Under the pieces are notes generated by a model. It saw only the letters and a list, made by a program, of their open reading frames with translations. It did no database searches and was not told the DNA's origin. A stretch of 64,000 bases of DNA from JALOOB01 sp040766655. GTDB taxonomy: Bacteria > Chloroflexota > Anaerolineae > CG2-30-64-16. Of this stretch, positions 54,201-63,057 are shown piece after piece; position 1 is the first letter of the stretch, and each line of letters starts with the position of its first letter. The stretch lies in assembly GCA_040766655.1 (NCBI GenBank), contig JAXGQB010000008.1, positions 310,001-374,000 on the forward strand. Direction: 5' to 3'. The translations under genes and the position numbers were made by a program.

Positions 54201-54935
54201 GTCGAGGGCGCGACGCGCACGCCGATCCTGCCCTGCGCGTCATTGCCCGCGCTCACCCCGCAGGAGATGGTCATGGCCACGGTTGTCTGGGACACCAGCG
54301 GACTGAGCTTACAAGGCGCACAGCAGGACTACCGCATCTACGTCAACCTCATCCCACCGATGGGGGTCATCGAGAAGTATCCTGCGGAGACGGAAGCCTC
54401 GCGAGTGTACTGCGGGTACGACCCGGCGGCGCCCACCGTTGAAGTGTGTGTCGATCCCGGACAGAACAACGAGGGGTGGCGGTTGGTCACCGTTGCACCG
54501 CAACCGCGTCAGTCCACCCCCGGCCTGCCCGTCCCACCGTCTCACGTCGGCATGCCTGAGAATGGGCTGGCGGCGATCGACCGCGGTGGCGAGATCGTTA
54601 CGGGCGTGGTTCGGGCAACGGTCAATGAGCCGCTGATGGTGCGGGCGACCGTCGTCTCGGACACCCCGAGCACGGCATTCGGTACCGTCCTCGTCTACGA
54701 TGGCCATCCGGACGAGGGGGGCGAGCTGATTGCGGGCAAGCGCGTGTTCATCGGAAGCGATGACCCCGAGGGTGCCGCAGTCTGGTTCAGCTGGGTGCCC
54801 CCCACACGCGGGCAGCACCTGCTGTTCGCGAAGGTCCTGCAGAGCGCGAACGACAGCGCACCCGGCGGGAACACCGCCACGTTGACGGTGAACGTTATCG
54901 GGCCGGTGCAGTACCTGCCGTTGATCCTGCGTTAA
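51234..54935 (+). CDS. Large secreted FG-GAP/VCBS-repeat protein with beta-rich middle (1,233 aa)
   Basis: AAGGAGG lies 6 nt before the ATG at 51234; a signal peptide follows, ending near AASAQT. Residues about 80-460 contain FG-GAP/VCBS-type propeller repeats (YGDLDGLPAGD, TGDFDANGVQEIA, AGDFDADGKDELA). Residues about 565-860 are rich in alternating Ser/Thr and hydrophobic residues (GGSLSATLGFTATAGAN, SASASTTVSAKVGYDYE), resembling amphipathic strands of aerolysin-type proteins. The C-terminus has beta modules and ends QYLPLILR, a tail seen on Chloroflexota secreted proteins. It is probably an extracellular binding or pore-related protein; the pore idea is speculative. Confidence 0.75.
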   Translation: MNPRTVPQRRGFAHAWPWLVVVILICLLLAVPRAASAQTVLPRPGVTDPAANFSKWPDDEIFVSTPVLTQEASTPYFKLLEMSHDLASMSPVSSTPVSQVSGTDAVSGHFLAAGAESIALAYRSGTGVEVRFSDISTASATLPTLMNRVVCSTDYFDLAYGDLDGLPAGDVLEGRDEIAVAYVAESASQPYPVKVAVLNFGRTSTLPAATVSTATAPATASLGSIDICSPPRYNLVTVATGDFDANGVQEIAVATITAPDKITIDIFRYSATRNIYTGAIQGALKALGQSSIQVTGATFTSLSAVAGDFDADGKDELALATSHHTSAARVTKTWVFRVTGDPYPAPSLAREVTVSTVDKHSTPARVEIATGLFKVNLADPTQRLTTNRRQLVVAYRGASTPDTDLVDASTDLNVQTISLDNSLVATISPARRSPDHDPHGGFWLASGGFKGSMDSSGPTWSLALTTWDKSAWGLAVLHADAPDAAPALKYWREWGSPAIQHMLAPPRLALAATDHDGDTVYLGAPVHFTVDNLISTDFILQEPPKHAYWDKDATIPEIKNVSRIDAFNVQLVSESQTRFETTRTDTADFGVGGSLSATLGFTATAGANIGVAKASASASTTVSAKVGYDYEQHESEFFSAGGSITTGYSGTTNRDDYLVARTQLIDVWRYRVYGLEEPNPEDPAHPVYPYFDIVLPGPSSYLESSGSALNFDWYQPTHENGNILSYPRHTAQTQTPADLGSFTVPPDTTVRSGMMYPPTQKFCDQNSSTNYLTFTTESGGGSQRSYSHTLNSSASVQSQATVSAEAFGSSAGASASYGVELHGNTSWGGVATSSNKTSASTGITLNQVPSCEGGSQAYAFYPLIYTASDGTIKVSFAVNPTGSDQGDQFWMSYYNLPDLALNLPKRFIGTSDGVWKPRLNDERNEIRGFFMRSYEKDPATGGYALLSGAVIDGTKVRLEARVSNYSVQGTVPAGGQACFSYVAYDQLNNVEGATRTPILPCASLPALTPQEMVMATVVWDTSGLSLQGAQQDYRIYVNLIPPMGVIEKYPAETEASRVYCGYDPAAPTVEVCVDPGQNNEGWRLVTVAPQPRQSTPGLPVPPSHVGMPENGLAAIDRGGEIVTGVVRATVNEPLMVRATVVSDTPSTAFGTVLVYDGHPDEGGELIAGKRVFIGSDDPEGAAVWFSWVPPTRGQHLLFAKVLQSANDSAPGGNTATLTVNVIGPVQYLPLILR

Positions 54936-55066
54936 CGCAAGAGGCCGGCGTGCGGTGGCCGAGCCGGCCTCCGCACGCCGACGCTACCTCATCGCCGCAC
55001 GTCTCCGCGATGTTGCACGGGCCCGCGGGCATTCTCAGCCAGAAGGCGAGCTCGTGCTCGAAGCGA

Positions 55067-56137
55067 TCACCAACGTTCGAGCACTCTCAGCAGGAAAGCT
55101 GCAACCCGCTCGACGCTGGGAATATGCAGTGCTTCGTCCGGCGAGTGAACGTTCTCCATCGTCGGTCCGATCGAAATCGCGTCCATGCCGGGATACCTGG
55201 CGACCGCATGATCACGCCGATGACGGAGGATGTCTCGACGAGGCCGGGCACAGCCTGGCTCATGGCCAGGATACACTGGGGCGTGGCGACCAGGGCCGCG
55301 ATCAGCTCGGCCTGCGCCTGCTCGTCCATGCACGAGAGATCGGGAGGCGCCTCGGCCGGGATCACTTCGATGGCGAGGTTGGGATCGGTATCACCGAAAC
55401 TCTGCTTGAGTGCGTCTTCATATGCCCGGCAGGCGCCCAAGAGTGCGTCTCGCTGGGCCTCGGGCACCAGAACCAGGGCCCATGCGTTGCGAGGGATGGC
55501 GTTGTGTGCGGTGCCGCCCTCCATCTGTGCGACTCTCAGACCATAGGTCGGACCGGCATCCTGCAAGAACCGTGCGAGCAGCCTGATGGCATTGCCCCGG
55601 CCCAGGTGGATATCGATCCCCGAGTGGCCGCCCCTGAGCTCTCCGACGGTGAGCCGGTAGAGCTGCCGTGGGACGCCATCCTGAGGTACCGTCTCAGCGT
55701 ACGGGGCCGTGATGTGGCTGGTCGCCCCGCCCGCGCTCCCGATGACAAAGGTGTTCTCCCACTCCCCGTCCAGGTTGATGTAAGTCGTGCCGCGCAACCA
55801 ACCTGGCTGCAGCCCATTTGCGCCCGCCATCGTGGTCTCTTCGTCGACAGTGAAGAGCGCCTCGATGGGGCCAGCGGACAGAGTCTTTGACTGCAGGACT
55901 GCCATCGCCATGGCAATGCCGATGCCGTCGTCTGCGCCGAGCGTCGTGCCGCCGGCTCGCAGCCACTCGCCATCTACGTAGGCCTCGGACGTCCTGGGGC
56001 TTCATGTCCACGAGCGCCTCCTGCAAAGGGATTCTCTCCGAGATTTGTGCTGGCGGGGGAGGGATCGGGACGCAAGCTGCCAGGATCACCGAAGCCGATC
56101 CGAGCACCGATAGGATTGCCGAAAGTCTTCCCCTCAT
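55067..56137 (-). pseudogene. Decayed PepD-like M20 dipeptidase lipoprotein
   Basis: AGGAG precedes an ATG at 56137 that encodes a lipoprotein signal (LSVLGSASVILAAC). The frame shifts near 55995, after which EAYVDGEWLRAGGTTLGADDGIG and ALFTVDEETTMAGANGL match PepD/dipeptidase D. After VETSSVIGVI (near 55230) the match moves frame again to MDAISIGPTMENVHSPDEALHIPSVERV and stops at 55067. Comparison with the family suggests two internal losses: the stretch with the HMDMV zinc histidine, and the later part with the dimer/His region. With frameshifts and missing ligands it cannot be an active peptidase. The spacer 54936-55066 holds nothing else supported. Confidence 0.8.
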
Positions 56138-56184
56138 CAGGATGCTCCTATCTATCGTCGCCGAGGGCCGGTACCTCGCCTCCC

Positions 56185-56469
56185 TCACGACATTCTATCA
56201 CCGCTCTGCCCGTTGCGCCGCCCCGCGATGAACTCCACGGTCACCACCTGCATGAGGGCTTGTGCCATACCGTCTCCAGCCGGCCCCCCCTGTGCGACGC
56301 AGTTCTCCGACGCGGGGTTCGCAATGGCGGGCACGTCCGTGGCGCGCGCCTGTGGCTGAGGGGTGGCGACGGGCTGCGGCTGAGGGGGTGCCTATGGGAT
56401 CGGGGCGCACGCGGACAAGGTCAACAGCGCGAGGACGGCCGGAAGGGTGACGGATGGGTTGTGTCTCAT
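56185..56469 (-). pseudogene. Decayed DUF333-type small lipoprotein
   Basis: AGGAG and an ATG at 56469 start a lipoprotein signal (PAVLALLTLSAC) that meets an in-frame TAG at 56392-56394, after codon 25. In the same frame beyond the stop comes a Pro/Gln tether and ANPASENCVAQGG, the conserved front of DUF333 proteins. The rest of that domain is missing and the frame ends at 56185. The start overlaps the stop of the receiver-like gene upstream (ATGA). Confidence 0.7.
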
Positions 56470-56858
56470 GTAGTTGCTCCTTGCTGGTTGGCACAGGTTT
56501 GCGGTGCGTCGGAGGTTTCTCTCCTCTGTATCTGCGCCTCAAGCAGACCGAAGAGGTCGCCTGAGGTATGCAGTCCTGGGCTCGCACCCGAGAGGACTAC
56601 TGCACGGTGACCCTCAAAGTCGACGCCGACCAGGATCAGGTGGGCGTTCTCCACGAGGAGGGTGATGGCATCTTCCGGCGGGGAGGAGGCGACATCGAAA
56701 AGGATGACGTCGGGATGCAACGCGCGCAATCGCCCGCCTGCACTTTCGGCCTGCGGTTCCACGAAGGCGATGCGCCAGCCGGATCGCCCCTCGATGCCGG
56801 CTGCTGCCGCGTGGAGCGACAAGGAGTTCCCATAGAGGACGATCACCGGTTCGGACAT
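56466..56858 (-). CDS. Receiver-like protein (130 aa), possibly a pseudo-receiver
   Basis: A 130-aa alpha/beta protein with the rhythm of a response-regulator receiver: VIVLYGNSLSLHAAA at the first strand, HPDVILFDVASS at the third (Asp at the usual phosphorylation strand) and HLILVGVDFEGHRAVVLSG. The first-strand acidic pair DD is absent, so normal Mg-dependent phosphorylation is doubtful. It lies 124 bp after the NarL regulator of the second two-component pair and overlaps the DUF333 pseudogene start. Function not recognised. Confidence 0.65.
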   Translation of the reverse strand: MSEPVIVLYGNSLSLHAAAAGIEGRSGWRIAFVEPQAESAGGRLRALHPDVILFDVASSPPEDAITLLVENAHLILVGVDFEGHRAVVLSGASPGLHTSGDLFGLLEAQIQRRETSDAPQTCANQQGATT

Positions 56859-56982
56859 GGGGATATCCCGATCTGGTGGCGCGCGTCGCGCGTCGCCGGC
56901 CTCATTGTGCGCCCGTCCGGGGCGCGAGGCAATGTCCCTGACGTGTGGTCGAAGGGTAGTCGAGGTATAGGGAGTTGGGGCG

Positions 56983-57636
56983 CTAACTCAACAAACCGTG
57001 GCTGCGCGCGTAGGCGACGACCTCTGCGCGGTTCCGCAGGTGGAGCTTCTGCAGGACCTCGCGCATGTGGTACTTGACGGTGTGCTCCGTGACGCCGAGG
57101 TGGCCGCCGATCTCCTTGTAGAGCATGCCCTGGCTGAGGAGCGCGAGGACCTGCATTTGTCGGGGCGTGAGCCCCGCCTCGACGTCTTGCGAGGCTGTTC
57201 CCTGGGAAGGCGAATGGACGGAAAGCCGGGCGAATTCGCCAAGCACCCGGGCCGCGATGCCCGGGCCGAAGGGGACCTCGCCCCGCTCCAGCCCGATCAG
57301 GAGCGAGAAGAACTCCTCCGCCGGCAGCGACTTCAGCAGGTAGCCGGATGCACCGCAGCGGATCGCCTCGAACAACTGCTCGTCGTCGCCCGACATCGTC
57401 AGCATCACGATCTGCACCTGGGGCATCTCGGCCTTGATGAGCCGGGTGGCTGCCAGGCCATCGCAGCGGGGCATCTGGATGTCCATCAGGATCACATCGG
57501 GATGCAGGGTGCGCGCCTTCTTCAGCGCCTCAGTCCCATCGGACGCGATGCCGGCGACGTCGATGCCGCGGTGCACCAGCAGATCGCGCAGTCCTTCTAC
57601 GAACAGAGGGTGGTCGTCAACCAGCAGTATTCTCAT
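56983..57636 (-). CDS. NarL/LuxR-type response regulator (second pair)
   Basis: A 217-aa regulator. Receiver: MRILLVDDHPLFVEGL, phospho-Asp in VILMDIQMPRCDG, Lys in YLLKSLPAEE. DNA-binding LuxR domain from about 150: LTPRQMQVLALLSQGMLYKEIG and HTVKYHMREVLQKL. Its start overlaps the histidine kinase stop by 4 bp, so the two are translationally coupled. Confidence 0.93.
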   Translation of the reverse strand: MRILLVDDHPLFVEGLRDLLVHRGIDVAGIASDGTEALKKARTLHPDVILMDIQMPRCDGLAATRLIKAEMPQVQIVMLTMSGDDEQLFEAIRCGASGYLLKSLPAEEFFSLLIGLERGEVPFGPGIAARVLGEFARLSVHSPSQGTASQDVEAGLTPRQMQVLALLSQGMLYKEIGGHLGVTEHTVKYHMREVLQKLHLRNRAEVVAYARSHGLLS

Positions 57637-59360
57637 TGCTTCTCCCTCGGAGCACGGGATTCGAGGCCAGGCGCGGCGTTGCGCAAGGGCATCTGGATGA
57701 TCACCGTCGTGCCTTGGTCCGGCTCTGAGTGCAGTTGCACCGTGCCGCCGACTTCCTCGGCGCGCTCGGACATGAACCGCAATCCGTAGCCGTGCTGTTC
57801 GGCCTGCCGCGCGTCAGGGTCAAAGCCGCGGCCGTTGTCCTTCACGACCACCTGCACGCAGCCATCGTGCGCGAGGACCGTGATGTGGATGTCGGATGCG
57901 GCCGAATGCTTGCGCACGTTGGTCAGGGCTTCCTGGATGATGCGCAACAACTGCACCTCGGCACGGGGGCCGAGCGCATTCTCTTCGATCGGCGCCTGGA
58001 CGTCCAGATGTGTCCTGATCTGGTAGTTTTGCTGAAACTGCCTGAGATAACGCTCCAGGGCGACCAGGAACGCCCGCCCCGGCAGTACTTCGGCGCTCAC
58101 TGCGAGCAGAAACTCGCGGACGTCGGTGTGGGCATCCTGGGTCACTGCGGCGAGGTTCTCCAGGCAGGCGTCCGCCTCGTCCAGCCGGCCCTCGGAGATG
58201 AGATCGCGAGCAAGTTGGCTACGCAGCTTGACATAAGCCAACGCCTGGCCGAGGCCGTCGTGCAGTTCGCGTGCCAGCCGTTCCCGCTCCTGTGTCGAGG
58301 CAAGCGCCCGCTGTTGCTCTATCAGCCGGTCGCCTGCTTCCTTTCGCTCCGTTGCGTCGTGCAGCACCAGGAGCTGGCCCAGGCGGTTGCCCCTGCGGTC
58401 CCGGAGCGGCGTGCTGCTGGCATCGCAGACCCGCATGCCTGCGGGGCGGGGAATCGCGAGTTCTGCGTGCGATTCGTCGGGGGCACGAGCCAGTCCTGCT
58501 AATTCAGGATAGGGCGCGAGCGCAGCGACAGCGGACGCGCCGTGCACTCTCTTCAGCGCGATGCCGAGCAGGTTTTCGGCTGCCCGGTTCATGTCCGCGA
58601 CGTTGCCGGTCGCATCCAGGACGATGATCCCGTCGAGCATCCTGTCGACCACGGTTCCGCGCGCGATGGGCACGACGTCGAAGAAACGACCACGCACGAG
58701 CGCCAGCAGGTAGAGGGGTGCAGTGATGACGATGGCCATCATGGTGAGGTCGAACGGCGGGAATATGCCGCGCCCCCCGACCTGGAGGAAAAACGCGGCG
58801 CGCGTCAGGAGCACAGCCACAATCTGCGCCACGGTGATCCAGCGATGCTGTGGCCAACGGATCAACAGCCATATCAGCACGGCGATCATCGCCAGGCTCA
58901 ACAGGATGCCATATAGCGTGAAGGGCCAGTTGAGCGGCCCGCGCATGAACCCGGCGCCTTTGCTCGCAGCCACGTTCAGCCAGAGGAGGCGATTCACCCC
59001 GGGCGTGACCATGGCGAGCGCATATAGCACCAAGGGCGACGCCAGCACAAGTCCCGTCGCGCGTGTCAGCCAACGCTGGAGCCCGGCGAATTCTAGCACG
59101 AACCACACGCCCGTGGCAGCGCTGGCAAGTGCGATCAGGGTGTGGCTCTGCGCATAGACCGAGGCGGCGGCGTAGGGCGGGTAGAGCAGGGCTGCGATCT
59201 CAGTCGCGGCCCACGGCAGGCCGCACAGCATCATGAGGGTGAAGGGCGTGCCGCCCGGCGCCGCGCGCTGCCGCCAGCCGAATGCCGCCACGATGGCGAC
59301 GATGGCTGCTGAAATGAGCAGAGGCCAGACGAACGGGCTGTACTGGAGTTGTGAAAACAT
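57633..59360 (-). CDS. Sensor histidine kinase with N-terminal 7TM module, PAS and HisKA_3
   Basis: A 575-aa kinase. The start at 59360 begins MFSQLQYSPFVWPLLI, directly at the first membrane helix. Residues 10-230 form a seven-helix module like the HisKA_7TM family. A PAS-like region (about 240-345) has LDGIIVLDATGNVADMNRAAENLLG. The HisKA_3 helix is ERERLARELHDGLGQ (His near 363), and the HATPase has IIQEALTNVRKHS, VKDNGRGFD and YGLRFMSERAEEVGG. Coupled to the NarL regulator downstream. It lies 58 bp after the AddA-like gene. Confidence 0.9.
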   Translation of the reverse strand: MFSQLQYSPFVWPLLISAAIVAIVAAFGWRQRAAPGGTPFTLMMLCGLPWAATEIAALLYPPYAAASVYAQSHTLIALASAATGVWFVLEFAGLQRWLTRATGLVLASPLVLYALAMVTPGVNRLLWLNVAASKGAGFMRGPLNWPFTLYGILLSLAMIAVLIWLLIRWPQHRWITVAQIVAVLLTRAAFFLQVGGRGIFPPFDLTMMAIVITAPLYLLALVRGRFFDVVPIARGTVVDRMLDGIIVLDATGNVADMNRAAENLLGIALKRVHGASAVAALAPYPELAGLARAPDESHAELAIPRPAGMRVCDASSTPLRDRRGNRLGQLLVLHDATERKEAGDRLIEQQRALASTQERERLARELHDGLGQALAYVKLRSQLARDLISEGRLDEADACLENLAAVTQDAHTDVREFLLAVSAEVLPGRAFLVALERYLRQFQQNYQIRTHLDVQAPIEENALGPRAEVQLLRIIQEALTNVRKHSAASDIHITVLAHDGCVQVVVKDNGRGFDPDARQAEQHGYGLRFMSERAEEVGGTVQLHSEPDQGTTVIIQMPLRNAAPGLESRAPREKQ

Positions 59361-59418
59361 CGGCGTTCCCGCGGCTGACCCGGCGACGCGAAGGGTCACG
59401 CCTTCCTGAGAGACAATT

Positions 59419-62400
59419 CTACCGCAAATCGGGGCGAAGCACGAGCACCGAGCCGGCATAGTCGAGCAGGCAGAGGGTCAGCGCCGGTCGCTGGTCGAGC
59501 AGACGCTCGACCGCCGATGCGTAGCGCTCGGCCTGGGCCAGGTAGTCTTCCTCGGCCAGCAGCCGTTCCAGGTCGGCGGGACCGCGCACGTGGTCGGTCT
59601 TGAACTCGACGATGGTCCAGGCGCCGCTCGCAGAGCCGTCGTCGCGCAGGTAGAGCGCGTCGATGATGCCGTTCTCCACGCGCCCGTCGCTGGCCAGCAC
59701 GCTGTACGGCACCTCGTGCAGCAGGCGTTTTGCGGCCGACATCTCTGCGTGGAGATCATGTGCCCGGAAGCGCCTGAGGAGCATTCGAGTGCGACTCACG
59801 GCGTCCTGCAGTTGGTGCGCGTCGGCCAGGCCGTAGCTGCGGCCGCGTGCCTCGATCCAGCGCTCGAACGCTCCATCCTCGTCACCGAAGCGCCATAGCG
59901 CGAGCGCGACGTGCACCAGCTTGCCGATCACCCACGCGGGGGCATGCGGCCGCACGGTTGCAGGAACGACGCGCCACACGCGTTGGCCCGGATCGCGCTC
60001 CTGTTCGGCCGTCCCTCTGTCTGCGCGGACCACATCGGGCATCACCGGCGCCAGCAGCGGCGGCGGAAGGGGCATGGCAACATCCTGCGGCGTTTCCCGC
60101 AGCCCAGCTGCGGGAAACGCCGCAGGCGCCCACGTCCAGCCCTGGCCGTAGATGTGACAGGCGACGGTGGTGGCGCCCGCCTGCAGGTCAAGGTGGCACG
60201 GCTGAGTGTCGGCCGGATCGACGGCCACCTCGCAGCCAGTCAGTCCGAGGCACGCGGGATCACTCAGCCGGCCAAGCCAGCCGCGCGGTGCGGCAGCGAT
60301 GCCGTCGCGATTGCACGTGATGCACCCGCTGACGATCAGCATCTCCCGTGCGCGGGTCGCTGCGACGTAGAGGATGCGGTCCGACTCGGCCGAATCCCGA
60401 TCGGAGGCAGTGAGTTTGCCGAGCCGGTAGATGGCGGATTGCACGCCGTCCTCGCCCTTCTGCGGCAAAAGCACGCCCAGCGCGGGGTCCAGCAGCATGC
60501 GATCGCGCGCCGGCGGGGCATAGGTGGCGTCGCCGATGACGACCACCGGGAATTCCAGCCCCTTGGCGGCGTGGACGCTCATGATCTGCACCGCGCCGTC
60601 GGCCGCGGCGCGCGCCTCGCCCTCCCGCGCGCCACTGTCCCGCAGCTCGTTCATATATGCCAGGAACTCGCCTACGCTGACCATGGCGCTGGCATGTGCG
60701 TCGGCCAGCAACTTGCTCACGTTGCGCGCCGCGCGCGCCTGCCCTGCCGCGATCAGCGCGGCCCGATAGGTCGTGGCATCGAGGAAGGACTTGAGCAGGT
60801 CGGCCACCGGCGCGCGGCCGGCCGAGGCATGCAGGTCGCGCAGGATCGCGGCCGAGCGCACGGCTCGGGGGCCGTCCTCGCCCGGCAGGCGCGGACCCAC
60901 GGTGCGGAGCGTGTCCCACAGGGAGACGGGCGCCTTGGGTTCGGGCAGCGCATCCTCGCCCTCTTCGCCGGAGATGGTGGGCGTGCTCCGCCCTGCCTCG
61001 ACCAGCCGGTAGAGCCCGGCATCGGAGATGCCGAAGGCCGGCGAGCGGAGCAGCCCGGCCAGCGCGAGATCGTCGGCCGGATCCGCCAGCGCCGCGAGCG
61101 CGTTCAGCAGATCGCGGATCTCCGGGCGGCCGTAGAAGCCGCGGCCGGCCACGGTGAGGAAGGGTATGCCGGCGCGCTCCAGCGCGTTCTCGTAGTCGGC
61201 GAACGAGTTTGATGCGCGGCAGAGGATGGCCACGTCGCCGTACCCCAGCGCTCGCCGGACGCCCTTCTCCTCGACCTGCACATCTCCGCTCTCGACGAGC
61301 GCCGCGAGGCGCGCTGCGAGCGCGTCGGCTGCCCGCGCCAGGCCGCCGTCGCTCTTCGGACCTAACGCGAGGAGCATCTCGATGAAGGGCGGGGCGAAGC
61401 CGGGCCCGGCCGCCTCGCGGCTGTGGCGCAGCGCGGCGAACGGCTCGATCCACGGCCGCGCCGGGTCGGCAGACTCGCCCAGCACCGGCCGGAGGAGATC
61501 GTTCAGCCCATGGACCAGGCCGCGATGGCCGCGATAGGAGGTGTCCAGGGAGACGACCGTGCCACCGCCCCGGGCGATGGTCTCCCGCTCGGCGCGGAAG
61601 ACGGTTACGTCCGCGCCACGGAACCCGTAGATCGACTGCTTCGCGTCGCCGACGATGAACAGCTTGCTCGCATCGCCGTTGAGGCAGCGCACGAGGCGGC
61701 GCTGGCGATCGTTGGTGTCCTGAAACTCATCGACCAGCAGCGCAGCCGTCTCGACCTGCCACCGCGACCGCACCGCAGTGTTCGCCTCCAGGAGCGCCAG
61801 TGCACCGGCCTCCAGGTCATCGAAATCCAGCGCATTGCGCTCGCGCTTCATCGCGGCGTAGCGATCGCAGGCGAACCGGAAGCAGTCCTGCAGCGCGGGC
61901 ATGGCCGCGGCCTGCAGCTCGTCCTGTGCGGTGAGGGCCAGATGCAGGATCAGGTCTGCCCTCCAGAGATCGCGCAAGGTCATGAGCGCGGCCTTCACCG
62001 CCGCGACCTGCTCCTTGCCGCCCGGCCATGCGGCGGCGCGGCCGCCCTTCAGGACGATGCCATTCAACCGGCTCAGCACGGACAGGCAGTCGCAGATCTC
62101 GCACGCGGTGCTCGCCTCGACCAGCGCGGCTGCGGCGGCCTGGCGCTGGATCTCCAGGAGGTCATCTGCCTGCGAGGCCTTGCAGTCGAGCACGAGGGCC
62201 GCTGCATCCTGCCAGTCCTGCGCGGCCCGCAGCCCGGCCAGCGCCGCGGCCTGTCGATCGGCCAGCGCGGCGCGCCACTGGGCCATCACGTCGCCGTGCA
62301 TCCGGGCGAACACCTCTCCAGCGTCCAGACGCGCCCGAAGCAGCACCTCGAGGGTGTCGCGCAGTCCGCGCTCACCCAGCAGTGTGAACAGGGTGACCAG

Positions 62401-62886
62401 GTCAGGCTCCTCCGAGGCCCTGGCCAGCGCCGCATCGACGGCCTGGCGCCGCAGGAGATTGCCCTGGCCCTCGTCCAGCACGCCGAATCGGGGGTCCACC
62501 CGAGCTTCGGCCGGATGTGCGTGCAGGATCTCCGCGCACAGGCCGTGGATGGTGCTGATGCGCGCGGCGTCGAGGCCGCTGTAGATCGCGGCCCAGCGGT
62601 CGCGCCCGATCTCATCCAGCGTCGGATCTTCCAGGTAGCGGCGGACCTCATCGCGCACCCGATTGCGCATCTCGCGCGCGGCTTTCTCGGTGAATGTGAT
62701 GGCAATGGCCGCGCGCAGGGGGCAGCCGCCGGCCAGCAGCGCCAGGTAGCGGGCGACCAGGGTGAGGGTCTTGCCAGTGCCCGCGCCCGCGGTCACTACC
62801 ACGTCGCAGCCGGTGGCCATGACCGCGGGCCACTGCTCCGCGCTGGGACCCATCGCCGCCACGATCGGGTGCATCTCACCGTTCAC
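59419..62886 (-). CDS. AddA-like UvrD-family helicase with C-terminal PD-(D/E)XK nuclease
   Basis: A 1,155-aa superfamily-1 helicase of the AddA/RecB type for double-strand-break end processing. Walker A VTAGAGTGKT is near residue 34, followed by ITFTEKAAREM, motif II LLVDEFQDTND, motif III VGDAKQSIYGFRGAD, SLDTSYRGH, motif V MSVHAAKGLEFPVVVIGD and motif VI LYVAATRARE. The last 150 residues form a nuclease with GIIDALYL and IVEFKTD (Asp and ExK). The frame begins with GTG at 62886; an ATG four codons later is also possible. It follows the AddB-like gene across a repeat-filled 212-bp gap. Confidence 0.9.
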   Translation of the reverse strand: MNGEMHPIVAAMGPSAEQWPAVMATGCDVVVTAGAGTGKTLTLVARYLALLAGGCPLRAAIAITFTEKAAREMRNRVRDEVRRYLEDPTLDEIGRDRWAAIYSGLDAARISTIHGLCAEILHAHPAEARVDPRFGVLDEGQGNLLRRQAVDAALARASEEPDLVTLFTLLGERGLRDTLEVLLRARLDAGEVFARMHGDVMAQWRAALADRQAAALAGLRAAQDWQDAAALVLDCKASQADDLLEIQRQAAAAALVEASTACEICDCLSVLSRLNGIVLKGGRAAAWPGGKEQVAAVKAALMTLRDLWRADLILHLALTAQDELQAAAMPALQDCFRFACDRYAAMKRERNALDFDDLEAGALALLEANTAVRSRWQVETAALLVDEFQDTNDRQRRLVRCLNGDASKLFIVGDAKQSIYGFRGADVTVFRAERETIARGGGTVVSLDTSYRGHRGLVHGLNDLLRPVLGESADPARPWIEPFAALRHSREAAGPGFAPPFIEMLLALGPKSDGGLARAADALAARLAALVESGDVQVEEKGVRRALGYGDVAILCRASNSFADYENALERAGIPFLTVAGRGFYGRPEIRDLLNALAALADPADDLALAGLLRSPAFGISDAGLYRLVEAGRSTPTISGEEGEDALPEPKAPVSLWDTLRTVGPRLPGEDGPRAVRSAAILRDLHASAGRAPVADLLKSFLDATTYRAALIAAGQARAARNVSKLLADAHASAMVSVGEFLAYMNELRDSGAREGEARAAADGAVQIMSVHAAKGLEFPVVVIGDATYAPPARDRMLLDPALGVLLPQKGEDGVQSAIYRLGKLTASDRDSAESDRILYVAATRAREMLIVSGCITCNRDGIAAAPRGWLGRLSDPACLGLTGCEVAVDPADTQPCHLDLQAGATTVACHIYGQGWTWAPAAFPAAGLRETPQDVAMPLPPPLLAPVMPDVVRADRGTAEQERDPGQRVWRVVPATVRPHAPAWVIGKLVHVALALWRFGDEDGAFERWIEARGRSYGLADAHQLQDAVSRTRMLLRRFRAHDLHAEMSAAKRLLHEVPYSVLASDGRVENGIIDALYLRDDGSASGAWTIVEFKTDHVRGPADLERLLAEEDYLAQAERYASAVERLLDQRPALTLCLLDYAGSVLVLRPDLR

Positions 62887-62905
62887 GTAACCGTTACCCC
62901 CTGAT

Positions 62906-63038
62906 CTGGATGCTGGATGCTGGATACCGGGACCTGGATACTGGATACTGGATACTGGATACTGGCTACTGGGACCTGGATACTGGATGCTGGATACTGG
63001 GATCTTGAACCTTCAACCTTCAACCAGCAACCTGTAAC
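62906..63038. repeat. Heptanucleotide tandem array, 19 units (consensus CTGGATA)
   Basis: Exactly 133 bp divides into nineteen 7-bp units, all starting with C. The first fourteen are CTGGATA/CTGGATG-like with two CxGGGAC variants; the last five shift to CTTCAAC/CTGTAAC types while keeping the 7-bp phase. It resembles the short tandemly repeated repetitive sequences of cyanobacteria in form. It lies in the gap between the AddB-like and AddA-like genes, with 20 bp to the AddA start. Confidence 0.9.
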
Positions 63039-63057
63039 CCTACGCGAGCGGTCCGTA

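Noticed and set aside
54955..55890. Plus-strand open frame (311 codons) opposite the PepD-like pseudogene
   Set aside because: No recognisable motif; the minus strand carries the conserved peptidase blocks, and the long antisense frame is a composition effect.
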